Source: Thioclava sp. ES.031 (GTDB lineage: Bacteria > Pseudomonadota > Alphaproteobacteria > Rhodobacterales > Rhodobacteraceae). From it: 64,000 nt of DNA. This document shows positions 43,132-52,258 of the stretch, in pieces. The DNA lies in assembly GCF_002563775.1 (NCBI RefSeq), contig NZ_PDJO01000001.1, forward strand, positions 2,730,501 to 2,794,500, read 5' to 3'. A model generated the notes under the pieces. The model was not told where the DNA came from. It made no database searches and saw nothing but the letters and a program-made list of their open reading frames with translations. The stretch's first letter is position 1, and every line of letters begins with the position of its first letter. The translations under genes and the position numbers were made by a program.

Positions 43132-45272
43132 CAGCGCATCGCCCCGCTCACCGCCGGGCGGCTCGCGGTCAGGTCCAGCGCCTCAAGCTCGCCGTGGAAG
43201 CTGCCCTTCCCGAAAGGATTGCCCAGCGCGAGGCCCCAGTATTCCATCGGCTTGAGCCGCCCCGACACGGTGCCCTTGCCGATCACCTCCTCGCCCGAAA
43301 GCACCTCGAACAGGCTATCCTCGGAGGAATAGCGGAAGGTGATGTCGTGCCACTTGCCGTCATAGATCGGCACGCGCTTGGTGCGCAGGAACAGCCGCTG
43401 CCCGCTCTCGGGCCAGAACTCGACCTCGAACGTGCCGCGCCCGGTCACCCGCACGATCAGCGACTGATGAAGGCGCAACAGCTCTCCGGCGGATTTGTAA
43501 TCGCCCACCGCGCGCAGCTTCATATGCAGGGCGAAGCGATCCGCCCCGTAGAGCGGCGCGACCATCTCGCGCGGGATCACCACGGCCCCGCCGCCCAACC
43601 CGAATTCCAGCGCACCGGGGCTGAGCGGGATCGAGTCGAGCGCCTCCGGCTGCGCCCCGGCATGCGAGATCAGACGACCCAGCTCGGGGTCATAGCTGAG
43701 GATACGGTCGTCGCGGACCATGACATAGCCGCTGCTCTGCGCGCTCCGCCCATCGGGCAGCGTCAGCGACAGCGTCACCTTGTGCCGCCCCGGCATGCGA
43801 AAGCCCACCGGCACCTGCGCGCCGTCGAGGCTGGTCTGCCCGTCGATCCCCCAGCGATAGGCGACCTCGGCAGGGTCCACCCCCTCGGGCAGCACACTCT
43901 CGCGCGCGTCGAATTGCAGCGTGGTGCCGCCGCCTTCGCTGCGCGCGAACCGCATGATCGGCTGGAGCGCCTCCGGACCGCCGAGGATATCGAGCATCGG
44001 CGCGCCGATCCCGCTCCCGGCCAAGGCCCCACCCGGAAGATAGGCGTAATTCATGATCTCACGCGGCGCACCGGTGCGCGCGGCAACGAAGAGCTGGTCG
44101 TAATAGCTCGCCCGCTGCGGCGTGATGTCCTGGATCAGCAGGTTGTCGCGGAGCTTCCAGTCGGGCTGCCCCGCCGGGCCTGCGATCTCGCTCACCGCAT
44201 TGCGGGCGATCTCGACGGCGCGAGCGTCGCGCGCGACGCGGATCTGCGGAATCCAGAGAACCGGATCGCGTTTCTCGCCCTCGGAATAGACGTCATGGAT
44301 GAGCGTGTTGTTGGCGATTTTCACGCCCTCCGCCTCGCCCACCGTGATCCCGTGCAGATGGGCGTTGATGATGACGTTCCCGCTGATCTCGACATTTCGG
44401 TAGAACATCTCCGCGCCCGCCTTGCCGCGATCGACCAGCTCGTTGCGCATCAGGATCGACTGGGTGAAGCCGCCCTCGCCGGAATTGAGCAGGTTGTTCG
44501 TGATCGCGATGTCGCGGCTGGGCCGTTCGGTGCCGGCGGTCCAGAACTGGATCATGTCGGCATGATCGCCCGAGGCGACGGCACGGCGAAAATCGTGAAT
44601 GTGGTTGTTTGCGATCTCTGCGCGTTCGATCTGGGCGAAGTTCAGCCCGTCCATCCGCATGTCATGGATGTCGTTGGCGACCACCACCAGATCGGTGCAG
44701 TCGGTGAAGATCGCGCCACGGTAAAAGCGACGAAACTCGGAGCGTTCGACCGTGATCGCGGTCGAGGCACGCACGGCGAGGCCAAAGGCCGTGGGCAGCG
44801 GCCCCTGCTCGATCAGCTCGGGATCGGCGGGGGCGAGGTCTCCATCGAACAGCGCGTTGCGGATCGTCAGATCGCGCGTGGTGAAGACCTGAAACGGGCG
44901 GATATTGGACCGGTCGCCCTCGGTGTAACGGTAATCGAAGGTCACGGCGTCGATCACGACATGGCTGACTTCCCGCAGGCTCATCTGCGCGATCACCGCC
45001 CGGTTGTCCGGATCGGCAGAGCGGAAGGTGATCGGCGCGTCCTCGCGCCCCGTCAGCCCCCGCAGATCGAGCGCGTCATAGTCGCCCGGCGCGATCAGAA
45101 CCGTGTCGCCCGGCGCCAGCTTGGCCTCGATCCGCGCCAGCCCGGCCGTATCCGAGACCTGCCAGTCGCGCGCCAGTGCGGGCCACGCCCCGAGCACGAG
45201 AAGACCGACGGCCAGAAGCCCACGCCGTCCGACGCGGGCTGCATGCCTCGTGGTGAATGCGATCTGCTCCAT
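43131..45272 (-). CDS. Secreted right-handed beta-helix protein with LamG-like C-terminal domain
   Basis: 713 residues. A signal peptide (LLAVGLLVLGAWPALA) follows a basic N-terminus. From DTVLIAPGDYDALDLRG on, residues about 50-340 are a parallel beta-helix of the pectate/chondroitinase-B lyase type (DVVIDAVTFDYRYTEGDRSN-like coils, NNHIHDFRRAVASGDHADMI, NNTLIHDVYSEGE). Residues about 460-530 look like a PKD/Ig-type fold (MPGRHKVTLSLTLPDGRSAQ). The last 180 form a concanavalin-like domain (WHDITFRYSSEDSLFEVLSG). Probably a periplasmic polysaccharide lyase or epimerase acting on the locus product. Confidence 0.8.
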   Translation of the reverse strand: MEQIAFTTRHAARVGRRGLLAVGLLVLGAWPALARDWQVSDTAGLARIEAKLAPGDTVLIAPGDYDALDLRGLTGREDAPITFRSADPDNRAVIAQMSLREVSHVVIDAVTFDYRYTEGDRSNIRPFQVFTTRDLTIRNALFDGDLAPADPELIEQGPLPTAFGLAVRASTAITVERSEFRRFYRGAIFTDCTDLVVVANDIHDMRMDGLNFAQIERAEIANNHIHDFRRAVASGDHADMIQFWTAGTERPSRDIAITNNLLNSGEGGFTQSILMRNELVDRGKAGAEMFYRNVEISGNVIINAHLHGITVGEAEGVKIANNTLIHDVYSEGEKRDPVLWIPQIRVARDARAVEIARNAVSEIAGPAGQPDWKLRDNLLIQDITPQRASYYDQLFVAARTGAPREIMNYAYLPGGALAGSGIGAPMLDILGGPEALQPIMRFARSEGGGTTLQFDARESVLPEGVDPAEVAYRWGIDGQTSLDGAQVPVGFRMPGRHKVTLSLTLPDGRSAQSSGYVMVRDDRILSYDPELGRLISHAGAQPEALDSIPLSPGALEFGLGGGAVVIPREMVAPLYGADRFALHMKLRAVGDYKSAGELLRLHQSLIVRVTGRGTFEVEFWPESGQRLFLRTKRVPIYDGKWHDITFRYSSEDSLFEVLSGEEVIGKGTVSGRLKPMEYWGLALGNPFGKGSFHGELEALDLTASRPAVSGAMR

Positions 45273-45405
45273 CGCTGCCTGCCTGTTCCGGGCCGCTTTT
45301 TGCGGCTCTGATATCTTGCCGTCACGCTAGCGTGAGGAAGATGAACGCGGCAAGCGCTTTAACCCAGATGAAACTTTGCACATCGCCATTGTGGCCTTCG
45401 CGCCG

Positions 45406-46266
45406 CTAAAGCCGCCCGAAAACCGCCTGCCGCAGCATCCAGCCCATCCGTGCGAGCCGCAGTCTCGCGAGCGTCGCCACGGCGCGCCACCGCTCGGTCG
45501 CGTCGCGCAGTTCGGGATGGCGCAGCACCTTGGGCAGATGTGCTAGGATCGAGACGAGCATCAAGAGCGCCTTTGCCCCCCAGCGCAGCCGCGCGGGCAG
45601 GTTTGATCCATTCACGCCGAAGCCTTCTTCGGTCAGCCGCCGCCATTTGCGCGACAGCGCCGCCCAGTCCTGCCGTGACGGATGGCCCACGCGCAGCCCG
45701 TCCGCATAGATCAGCGAATAGCCCTTCGCGGTCGCCCGGCGGCACCAGTCGAGATCCTCCGACAGCCCCGCGATGAAGGGGCCGGTGGCCTCGTAGACAT
45801 CGCGCCGGGTCAGCAGGTTGCCGGTGCCGGAGAACCCTTTCTCCTCGATATAGCGGCGAAAATCGAAGGCGAAGACGGTCTCGAACGCCTCCGCACCGGA
45901 ACGTGGTCGCGGGGTCTCGTCGAACACGAAGACATGCCCGCCGACCAGATCGCCCTGCCCGGCCACGGCGAAGGCGGTCGCGATCCAGTCCGGGTCTGCC
46001 ACGCAGTCGCTGTCGATGAAGAACAGCCGCGCCGCTGTCGTCTCCGCCACGCCGCGATTGCGGGCCTCTGCCGCGCCCTTCTTGGTCTCGGTCACGATCC
46101 GAAGGTCGGGATAGGCGGCGCGGACGGGGCCCAGATCATCGGTCGAGCCATTATCGACCACGAGCAGCTCGCACCGTGCATCCAGCTGCGGCGCAAGCGT
46201 CTCGAGGCAGCGCATGAGCCGCGTGACATCGTTGAAATGCGGGATGATGATCGCGGCCTCGGCCAT
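45406..46266 (-). CDS. Glycosyltransferase family 2
   Basis: 286 residues from the ATG at 46266, which overlaps the preceding stop as TGATG; a GTG one codon earlier is also possible. GT-A features are AAIIIPHFNDVTRLMRCLET, the DNGSTDD nucleotide loop, EARNRGVAETTAARLFFIDS with the metal-binding DSD, and a C-terminal membrane-near region. Soluble with a basic, hydrophobic tail (LLMLVSILAHLPKVLRHPEL). Sugar unknown. Confidence 0.87.
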   Translation of the reverse strand: MAEAAIIIPHFNDVTRLMRCLETLAPQLDARCELLVVDNGSTDDLGPVRAAYPDLRIVTETKKGAAEARNRGVAETTAARLFFIDSDCVADPDWIATAFAVAGQGDLVGGHVFVFDETPRPRSGAEAFETVFAFDFRRYIEEKGFSGTGNLLTRRDVYEATGPFIAGLSEDLDWCRRATAKGYSLIYADGLRVGHPSRQDWAALSRKWRRLTEEGFGVNGSNLPARLRWGAKALLMLVSILAHLPKVLRHPELRDATERWRAVATLARLRLARMGWMLRQAVFGRL

Positions 46267-47429
46267 CACAGCACCTCCATCAACTCAAGCAGCGCCGCAT
46301 CATAGGCCGCAAGCCGGTCGATCCCGCGCGCCAGCGCCGCCTTCGCCTCTGCCGCAAGCGTCTCGCGATTGGCAAAACCCTGTTCCAGCGCCGCCATCAC
46401 CGCATCGGAATCTGCCGAAGTCGCATCGACCGTGTGGTCATATCCCAGCGCGCCGAACAGCCCCGCGAATTTGCGACTATAGGCGAGCGGCACCACCGCG
46501 ACGCCCGCGGAAAACGCCGCGATACAGGCATGCATCCGCGCCCCGGTGAAGAAATCGAGCCCCGCGATATAGCTCTTCGCCTCGGACGGGCTCGCGAAGG
46601 CGGGCGCGCAGATCACGTCATGCTCGGCTGCCAGCGTCTCACAGGCGCGCAGGTCATCCTCGATCACCATCGGGCCTTCGGGCACGATCACATGCGGGAC
46701 CAGATGGACCTCGGCCCCCTGCCCCTTGAACCAGTCGATCGCGCGCGAGATCAGCGCGGGATAATCCAGCGCCATCCCGAAATCATTGCCCCCGTGATAG
46801 CCCCCCGCCATCAACAGCCCCGAGACGTTGACCCCGACGCGCACCGGCCCACCATCACGCGGCGCGGGCGGGTCATAGGGCAGCCGCAGCGCCAGATCGG
46901 AGGCCAGAACCGGTGCGCCACGATAGCCCAGATCGTCCAGCGCCGCGCGCGAGCGTTCGTCGCGCACCGCCACCAAAGCTGAGCGGTTGAGGCTCATCCG
47001 CGCCAGCCGCTTCGACCAGCCCTTGGTGAAGGGCCCCACGGTCTGCGGCGCGACCACCAGAGGCGTGCCCGCGAGATGGGTGGCGAACTTCATCCAGAAC
47101 ATCTTCACCAGCCGCGAGGCCCCGTAGATATCCGCGAAACTGTCGCCGCCGCCAATGTCGATCACCAGATCGGCTGCCTTAACTTCGGCCCACAACCCTT
47201 TGGGGGACTTCAGAAACGCGCCATCCACCTCGATCAGCCGCAAGTCATCGCCTGCCACATAGGGCGCGCGCCGGTCCTTCCAGTCGAGCACGGTGATCGT
47301 GATCTCGCGTCCCGCTTTGGCGGCAAGATCGCGCAGCAGCGCGATCTCCGACACGGTCAGCGCGCCGACGCCAAGATTGTCCGAGCGCGTCGAGTGGAAG
47401 ATCAGGCAGACGCGCAGCGTGCGGCTCAT
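46266..47429 (-). CDS. Polysaccharide pyruvyl transferase family protein
   Basis: 387 residues of the CsaB/WcaK type, which adds ketal pyruvate to sugars of exopolysaccharides. VCLIFHSTRSDNLGVGALTV holds the N-terminal glycine-rich loop, DLVIDIGGGDSFADIYG the central motif and TGARMHACIAAFSAGVAVVP the C-terminal nucleotide-binding motif. It overlaps both neighbours by a few bases, so it is in one operon with the Fe-S protein and the glycosyltransferase. Its presence predicts a pyruvylated, acidic polymer. Confidence 0.88.
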   Translation of the reverse strand: MSRTLRVCLIFHSTRSDNLGVGALTVSEIALLRDLAAKAGREITITVLDWKDRRAPYVAGDDLRLIEVDGAFLKSPKGLWAEVKAADLVIDIGGGDSFADIYGASRLVKMFWMKFATHLAGTPLVVAPQTVGPFTKGWSKRLARMSLNRSALVAVRDERSRAALDDLGYRGAPVLASDLALRLPYDPPAPRDGGPVRVGVNVSGLLMAGGYHGGNDFGMALDYPALISRAIDWFKGQGAEVHLVPHVIVPEGPMVIEDDLRACETLAAEHDVICAPAFASPSEAKSYIAGLDFFTGARMHACIAAFSAGVAVVPLAYSRKFAGLFGALGYDHTVDATSADSDAVMAALEQGFANRETLAAEAKAALARGIDRLAAYDAALLELMEVL

Positions 47430-48664
47430 TTTCGGCCCCGCAACACACGTCGGACCGTGCCCGCGAAATTGCGCAGGTTCCGCGTGACCGGGTTTTGCAA
47501 TGCGCAGGCGCGCAGGTTCATCCCCTCGTAGCGCGGGATCGGGCGGGCCATCAGTTTGAGCGCCGCAAGGCGCGCGAAAAGGGCACGGCGACGTTCGCGC
47601 TGACCGGGCTGGATCGCGGCCAATTCCGCCACATCGAACGGTGCAGTCTCGACCGCCTCCGCCGCCTCGGCCTCACGCAGAATCTCCGCGCCAAGCCGCG
47701 TGCGCGCCACGATCAGGCTGCGCCCCGGCGCCTCCTCGAACAGCGGATAGCCCGCATCGTCGGCCTCCCACGCATCGGCGCAGACCAGATCGGCGGCGAC
47801 GCCGGTGCCATCGGCGCAAATCTTGCAGCGGTGCTGGACATGGCGCGAGAGCACCCCGCCCCAGGCCGCGTGATAGCTCGTCTCGCGGGTGGAGCCATCG
47901 TGCAGCGCGGCCACCGTCTTGCCCGGCCAGCCATTGCCGCGATAGCGCAGGCCCGCCAGTTGATCCTCGGGCGCGCCCATCTCCGCCAGCAACTCCCGCG
48001 CGCCCTCCGCGCTGGGAACGCCCGCGCAGAAGAAGGACAGGATCACCGGGAACGTCCGTGCGAGTTTCGGGTCCCGCGCGACCAGCGCCCGCAAAGCCAC
48101 CGCATCGCAAGGCTTGCCGATCACCGCGAAGCGCCGCCCATCCGCGATCAGCGCCGACAGATCGGCCAACGGGGCCGAGGGCGCATAGCGCGAGCCCGCC
48201 GCCCCCAGAACCTCGTCGCGCGTGGTGCTCAGCCGCATCCGGTTGCCAATCGGGTTCTCGGGATCGGGTTCGATCTGGGCGATGGCATCGACGCGGCCCG
48301 ATTGCAGCAGATGCAGCGCCAGCGCCGAGAGCGCCCCGCCCGACGCGCCCGCATGGCGCAGGTCCGCGTCGGTGGCATGGCCCGCTTTCATCTCGGCAAA
48401 GCGCCCCCAGAGCGGTTCCTCTCCGGGCGCGACGCGCTGCGCGCTCTGGCCCAAGCCCGGGCAGCACGCGGCAATCGCGGTCTCGGCACGGGCGCTGATC
48501 TCGGCGCTTTGCACCGGGCGCAGGAAGCCGCGCGCATCGGGCGCCATCGCGATCTCATCCGGCGCGACCCCGGCGCATAGCCCGCAGCCCGCGCAGAGAT
48601 CGCCCGCCGCGACATGGGCGAGCGCATCGCTCGAAGGCGTCGAAATGGGGCTGTGATGGGTCAT
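47426..48664 (-). CDS. F420 hydrogenase/dehydrogenase beta-subunit-like Fe-S oxidoreductase of the polysaccharide locus
   Basis: 412 residues from the ATG at 48664; a much longer open frame upstream is antisense to the flippase gene. An N-terminal cysteine cluster (LCAGCGLCAGVAPDEIAM) is of the ferredoxin type. Further segments match the FrhB N- and C-terminal domains: HAGASGGALSALALHLLQSG, FAVIGKPCDAVALRALVARD and HRCKICADGTGVAADLVCAD. Homologues commonly sit next to pyruvyltransferases in exopolysaccharide clusters; a redox step on a sugar or lipid carrier is presumed. First gene of the minus-strand operon. Confidence 0.82.
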   Translation of the reverse strand: MTHHSPISTPSSDALAHVAAGDLCAGCGLCAGVAPDEIAMAPDARGFLRPVQSAEISARAETAIAACCPGLGQSAQRVAPGEEPLWGRFAEMKAGHATDADLRHAGASGGALSALALHLLQSGRVDAIAQIEPDPENPIGNRMRLSTTRDEVLGAAGSRYAPSAPLADLSALIADGRRFAVIGKPCDAVALRALVARDPKLARTFPVILSFFCAGVPSAEGARELLAEMGAPEDQLAGLRYRGNGWPGKTVAALHDGSTRETSYHAAWGGVLSRHVQHRCKICADGTGVAADLVCADAWEADDAGYPLFEEAPGRSLIVARTRLGAEILREAEAAEAVETAPFDVAELAAIQPGQRERRRALFARLAALKLMARPIPRYEGMNLRACALQNPVTRNLRNFAGTVRRVLRGRK

Positions 48665-48862
48665 GCTCGGCCGATCTGGTTTTTCAAGGAGTTGAACAGC
48701 AAAGCCGTGAATCTGGCAAGGCTTGGCTGGGTCGGTCGCCGCGCGTGACGTGGCCATCAAGCCACAGCCGCCACAGCGCGCTTGACCCGACGGCCCCTCG
48801 GGCGGGATTATGGGCGCAAAACATGCGCGGGCGGCCAAACCCCGCGCCATATCGGACAGTAC

Positions 48863-50254
48863 ATGCTTCGCACCGCGATCCTCATCCTCAGCGGGAACGC
48901 CGCCACCTCGGCGCTGATGCTCGCGCGCAACCTCGCGATCGCGCGGCTGATCCCGGTCGCCGATTACGGCGTGGCCGCGACCTTCGCGATGGTGATGGCG
49001 GTGATCGAGATGGGCTCGACGCTGGGGCTGCAGCAGCAGATCGTGCAGTCGAAGCGCGGCGACGACCCGGCGTTTCAGGCGGCACTGCAAGGTTTCCAAC
49101 TGCTGCGCGGCGTGATCGCGGCGGCGGCGCTGTTCGTGCTGGCCGGGCCGATCGCCGGCTTCCTCACTATCCCAGAGGCCGCCCCTGCCTATCGCTGGCT
49201 CGCGCTGGTGCCGCTCCTGACGGCGGCGCAGCATTTCGACATCCACCGCGCCCAGCGCAGGGGCCACTATCGCCCGATGCTGCTGACGGGCGCCCTGCCC
49301 GCACTGGCCGCGCTGATCGCGATCTGGCCGCTCTCGCGCCTCTTCGACGGCTGGCAGGTGGCGCTTTGGGCGATCCTGCTGCACGCAGCCCTCGGCGTTC
49401 TGGTCTCGCACCTGATGGCCGAGCGCCGCTACCGCCTGCGCCTCGACCGCGCCGAGATGCGCGCGAACCTGCGTTTCGGCGCGCCGCTTCTGGCCAATGC
49501 GGCCCTGATGTATCTGGTCTTTCAGGGCGACAAGATCATCGTCGGGCGGCTGGCGGGGATGGAGGCGCTGGCGGTCTTCGCGATGGGCATGACGCTGACG
49601 CTGACGCCCACGCTGATCGGCGCGAAATCGGTGCAGAACCTCTTTCTGCCGAAACTCTCGGCCGCACATGGCCGTGCGGACGCCCTCGCGCATCGCCAGC
49701 TTGCCGGGGCGACCTTCGAGGGGATGTTCCTCACCGGATCGATCCTGTTGCTGGGCACGGTCCTGATCGGACCGCTCGTCGTCACGGCCCTTCTGGGGGC
49801 GAAATATGCGAGCCTCCTGCCGCTCCTGATCCCCTTCGCGCTGATGAATGCGCTCCGCGCGATCAAGAACGGGCCGAGCACGGTCGCGCTCTCGGCGGGG
49901 CAGACCGATAACGGCTTTTGGGGGAACCTGCCCCGGATCGCGGTTCTCCCGTTGAGTTATTGGGCGCTGATCGAGACCGGTTCGGTCGTGCCGGTGATCT
50001 GGCTCGGGGTCGCGGGCGAGGCGATCGGTCTTGGCGTGGCGCTCTGGCGGCTGTCGCGGGTCATGGCGCTGCCTCAGGTTGGCCGCGCCGCGCTGACGAC
50101 CGCGCTCGTGTTGATCGCGATCCCGGTGATCACACTTGCCGCGCCCGGCGCGCTGGTGATCTGGCCGATCGCGCTGATCCTGATCGCGGTGCACCTTGCC
50201 GCCCTGCCCCATCTGCGGGCCTATTTCGGACGCCCGCAAACCAGCACTGCCTGA
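48863..50254 (+). CDS. Wzx-type polysaccharide flippase
   Basis: 463 residues from the ATG at 48863 with 12-14 predicted membrane helices. The N-terminus ILILSGNAATSALMLARNLA and the GVAATFAMVMAVIEMG region are typical of the MOP/PST flippases; LFLPKLSAAHGRADALAHRQ lies in a cytosolic loop. It moves undecaprenyl-linked repeat units across the inner membrane. Divergent from the Fe-S oxidoreductase gene across a 198-base gap that should hold both promoters. It completes a Wzx/Wzy-dependent system with the 41.7-kb polymerase. Confidence 0.88.
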   Translation: MLRTAILILSGNAATSALMLARNLAIARLIPVADYGVAATFAMVMAVIEMGSTLGLQQQIVQSKRGDDPAFQAALQGFQLLRGVIAAAALFVLAGPIAGFLTIPEAAPAYRWLALVPLLTAAQHFDIHRAQRRGHYRPMLLTGALPALAALIAIWPLSRLFDGWQVALWAILLHAALGVLVSHLMAERRYRLRLDRAEMRANLRFGAPLLANAALMYLVFQGDKIIVGRLAGMEALAVFAMGMTLTLTPTLIGAKSVQNLFLPKLSAAHGRADALAHRQLAGATFEGMFLTGSILLLGTVLIGPLVVTALLGAKYASLLPLLIPFALMNALRAIKNGPSTVALSAGQTDNGFWGNLPRIAVLPLSYWALIETGSVVPVIWLGVAGEAIGLGVALWRLSRVMALPQVGRAALTTALVLIAIPVITLAAPGALVIWPIALILIAVHLAALPHLRAYFGRPQTSTA

Positions 50255-50327
50255 ACTCGCGCCTGTGCGTGATTTTCGTGCTATACTCCCCCAAGACGCG
50301 CGCCATACACCAAGGGGGAGGATCGGT

Positions 50328-51353
50328 ATGAACCGGCTTCTGGGATATGTCTTCGTCGCGGCGCTCAGCCTTGGGGCGCCCGTTCTGGCGGAAGAGATGC
50401 GCGAGGTTCCGGTCTATTTCGCAGCCGGAGCGGATAACGCGGTTCTGAGCGATCGCATCAAGGGCTATGACAGCGTGATCTACACGATCGGCGCCGAGGC
50501 CGGTCAGACGATCGATATCAAGCTGTCCACGAACCACACCGCCACCTATTTCAACCTCTACGGCCCCGGAACGGAGCCCGGAGATCAGGCGATCATGAAC
50601 AGCCAGTTCACGCCCGAGATCAATCACTATACCGGCACGCTGCCCAGCTCGGGGACCTACAAGATTTCGGTATACATGATGCGCTCGGCGGCGCGGCGCG
50701 ACGAGGTCGCGAATTTCGAGATCCGGATCGGGATCACCGGGGCGACCGGCGCGATCGTGCAGGGCGACTATGCCGACGGGCTGCAGGGCGGGCCGGATTT
50801 CTGGCAGGTCCAGACTGGCGATATCAACGATCCGCTGAACCTGCGCGCGGGGCCCTCGACCGGAGCTACGATCATCGGGCGGTTCCCCGAGGGGGCGATC
50901 CTGCGCAACATGGGTTGCCGCATGTCCGAGGGTCAGCGCTGGTGCAATGTTGCGGCAACCGAAGGCTCTCTGACCGGCTGGGTCGCCGGACGCTACCTGC
51001 GCGAAGGCGCTGCCCCACCGCCGCGCAGGGTCGAACCCGAGACGCGCGATCAGCAGGTCCAGTTCGCCCCCGGCACGAGCGGCGCGGTGCTGAGATCGAC
51101 CCTCGCCCCCGGAGCAGCGGTCAATTACCGGCTCGGCGCGCGGGAAAAGCAATTCCTGACGGCACAGCTACAGACCGGCTCGCCTGCGGTGCATTTCAAC
51201 ATCTTCACCCCGGATGGCGAGCTTCTATACGAGAGCCGCGGCGGCAGGCGCGACTATCGCGGGCAGCTCTGGCTGAACGGCGAGAACCGGATCACGGTCT
51301 ACAATATCGGCGACGCCCCGGCCCCCTTCACGATGATCGTCGGGATCGAGTGA
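50328..51353 (+). CDS. Secreted SH3-domain protein
   Basis: 341 residues from the ATG at 50328 (GGGGGAGG upstream). Signal peptide MNRLLGYVFVAALSLGAPVL. Two inhibitor/pre-peptidase-like beta domains flank a bacterial SH3 domain: the first at about 25-140 (YDSVIYTIGAEAGQTIDIKL), SH3 at about 163-225 (PLNLRAGPSTGATIIGRFPE ... CRMSEGQRWCNV), the second at about 250-341 (VNYRLGAREKQFLTAQLQTG). It likely binds envelope glycans. Duplicate outer domains are visible in the matching GAEAGQTIDIKL/GAREKQFLTAQL strands. Confidence 0.78.
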   Translation: MNRLLGYVFVAALSLGAPVLAEEMREVPVYFAAGADNAVLSDRIKGYDSVIYTIGAEAGQTIDIKLSTNHTATYFNLYGPGTEPGDQAIMNSQFTPEINHYTGTLPSSGTYKISVYMMRSAARRDEVANFEIRIGITGATGAIVQGDYADGLQGGPDFWQVQTGDINDPLNLRAGPSTGATIIGRFPEGAILRNMGCRMSEGQRWCNVAATEGSLTGWVAGRYLREGAAPPPRRVEPETRDQQVQFAPGTSGAVLRSTLAPGAAVNYRLGAREKQFLTAQLQTGSPAVHFNIFTPDGELLYESRGGRRDYRGQLWLNGENRITVYNIGDAPAPFTMIVGIE

Positions 51354-51386
51354 ACGCAGGCAGCGCCAATCGGGGAGGACAGTTCG

Positions 51387-51806
51387 ATGACGAAGATGAC
51401 GACACTCACACGCAGGGCCGCCACCGCGACCCTCGCAGGTGTGACCCTGATCGCGCTCGCAGCCTGCGTTCCAGAGCCACCCGACGGGCGGCCAAGCCCG
51501 CTCGATGGGCACTGGGTCGGAAGGTACACCCCCCAGACCATGCAAGTGATGGATCGCCCCTGCACGCCGGGCTATGGCGGGATACGCATCCAGGACGGCC
51601 GGCTTTCGGGCTACGCCACCAACACCTACGGAGCATCCTACAGGATTTCCGGGCATGTCATCGGAGCCGACCGGATCGTCGGGAATTTCTACTTCCGGAC
51701 ACGCTCTGTCGGCTCGCTCAAGGGGCACCTCGTCAAAGGGCGCCTCGTGGGGAATTATGAAAACGTCGACGGGTGCAGGGGCAGCTGGGTCGCCACCCGA
51801 CAGTGA
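51387..51806 (+). CDS. Small lipoprotein of unknown function
   Basis: 139 residues, GGGGAGGA upstream of ATG 51387. Signal with lipobox LIALAAC (Cys27). The mature part is all-beta (HWVGRYTPQTMQVMDRPCTP, RISGHVIGADRIVGNFYFRT, GHLVKGRLVGNYENVDGCRG) with a probable disulphide, reminiscent of small lipocalin or META-like barrels. It follows the SH3 protein gene after 33 bases and probably shares its transcript. Confidence 0.7.
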   Translation: MTKMTTLTRRAATATLAGVTLIALAACVPEPPDGRPSPLDGHWVGRYTPQTMQVMDRPCTPGYGGIRIQDGRLSGYATNTYGASYRISGHVIGADRIVGNFYFRTRSVGSLKGHLVKGRLVGNYENVDGCRGSWVATRQ

Positions 51807-51812
51807 GCAGGC

Positions 51813-52154
51813 TTACTCGGAAACCTTTTTCACGAATTGCGACTTCAGCCCCATCTGACCGATGCCGGGCACCTTGCAGTCGATGTCGTGATCGCCGTCC
51901 ACGAGACGAATGCCGCGCACCTTGGTGCCGACCTTCACGACCGAGGAGGAGCCCTTCACCTTGAGGTCCTTGATCACGGTCACCGTGTCGCCGTCGTTCA
52001 GCACGTTGCCGACCGCGTCGCGCACCTCGGCGGGCGCATCCGCGTCACCCGAGGCCGACCATTCATGGCCGCATTCGGGACAGATCAGGAGGGCGTCCAT
52101 CTCGTAAGTGAAGGACGAGTTGCATTCGGGGCACGGGGGCAAGGTATCGCTCAT
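51813..52154 (-). CDS. yjdM: YjdM (PhnA) family zinc-ribbon protein
   Basis: 113 residues. Zinc ribbon [20 protein letters not shown] then CGHEW, followed by an SH3-like domain ([40 protein letters not shown]). Once called an alkylphosphonate protein, but that role is not supported for YjdM in general. Complete. It converges with the lipoprotein gene with a 6-base gap. Confidence 0.92.
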   Translation of the reverse strand: MSDTLPPCPECNSSFTYEMDALLICPECGHEWSASGDADAPAEVRDAVGNVLNDGDTVTVIKDLKVKGSSSVVKVGTKVRGIRLVDGDHDIDCKVPGIGQMGLKSQFVKKVSE

Positions 52155-52258
52155 GGGTCATGCCCGTACTCTCACACGCGTGTTATCGCCAGAAAAATCT
52201 CTCCACCTGCGACAAAAAGCGGGAGAGGACCGATGTGGCCGATGCGACGCCGGCCCGC

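Noticed and set aside
48665..50239. N-terminal extension of the Fe-S oxidoreductase frame opposite the flippase gene
   Set aside because: Arg/Gln-rich antisense sequence; the plus-strand flippase has clear membrane helices, and ATG 48664 starts the family-like region.
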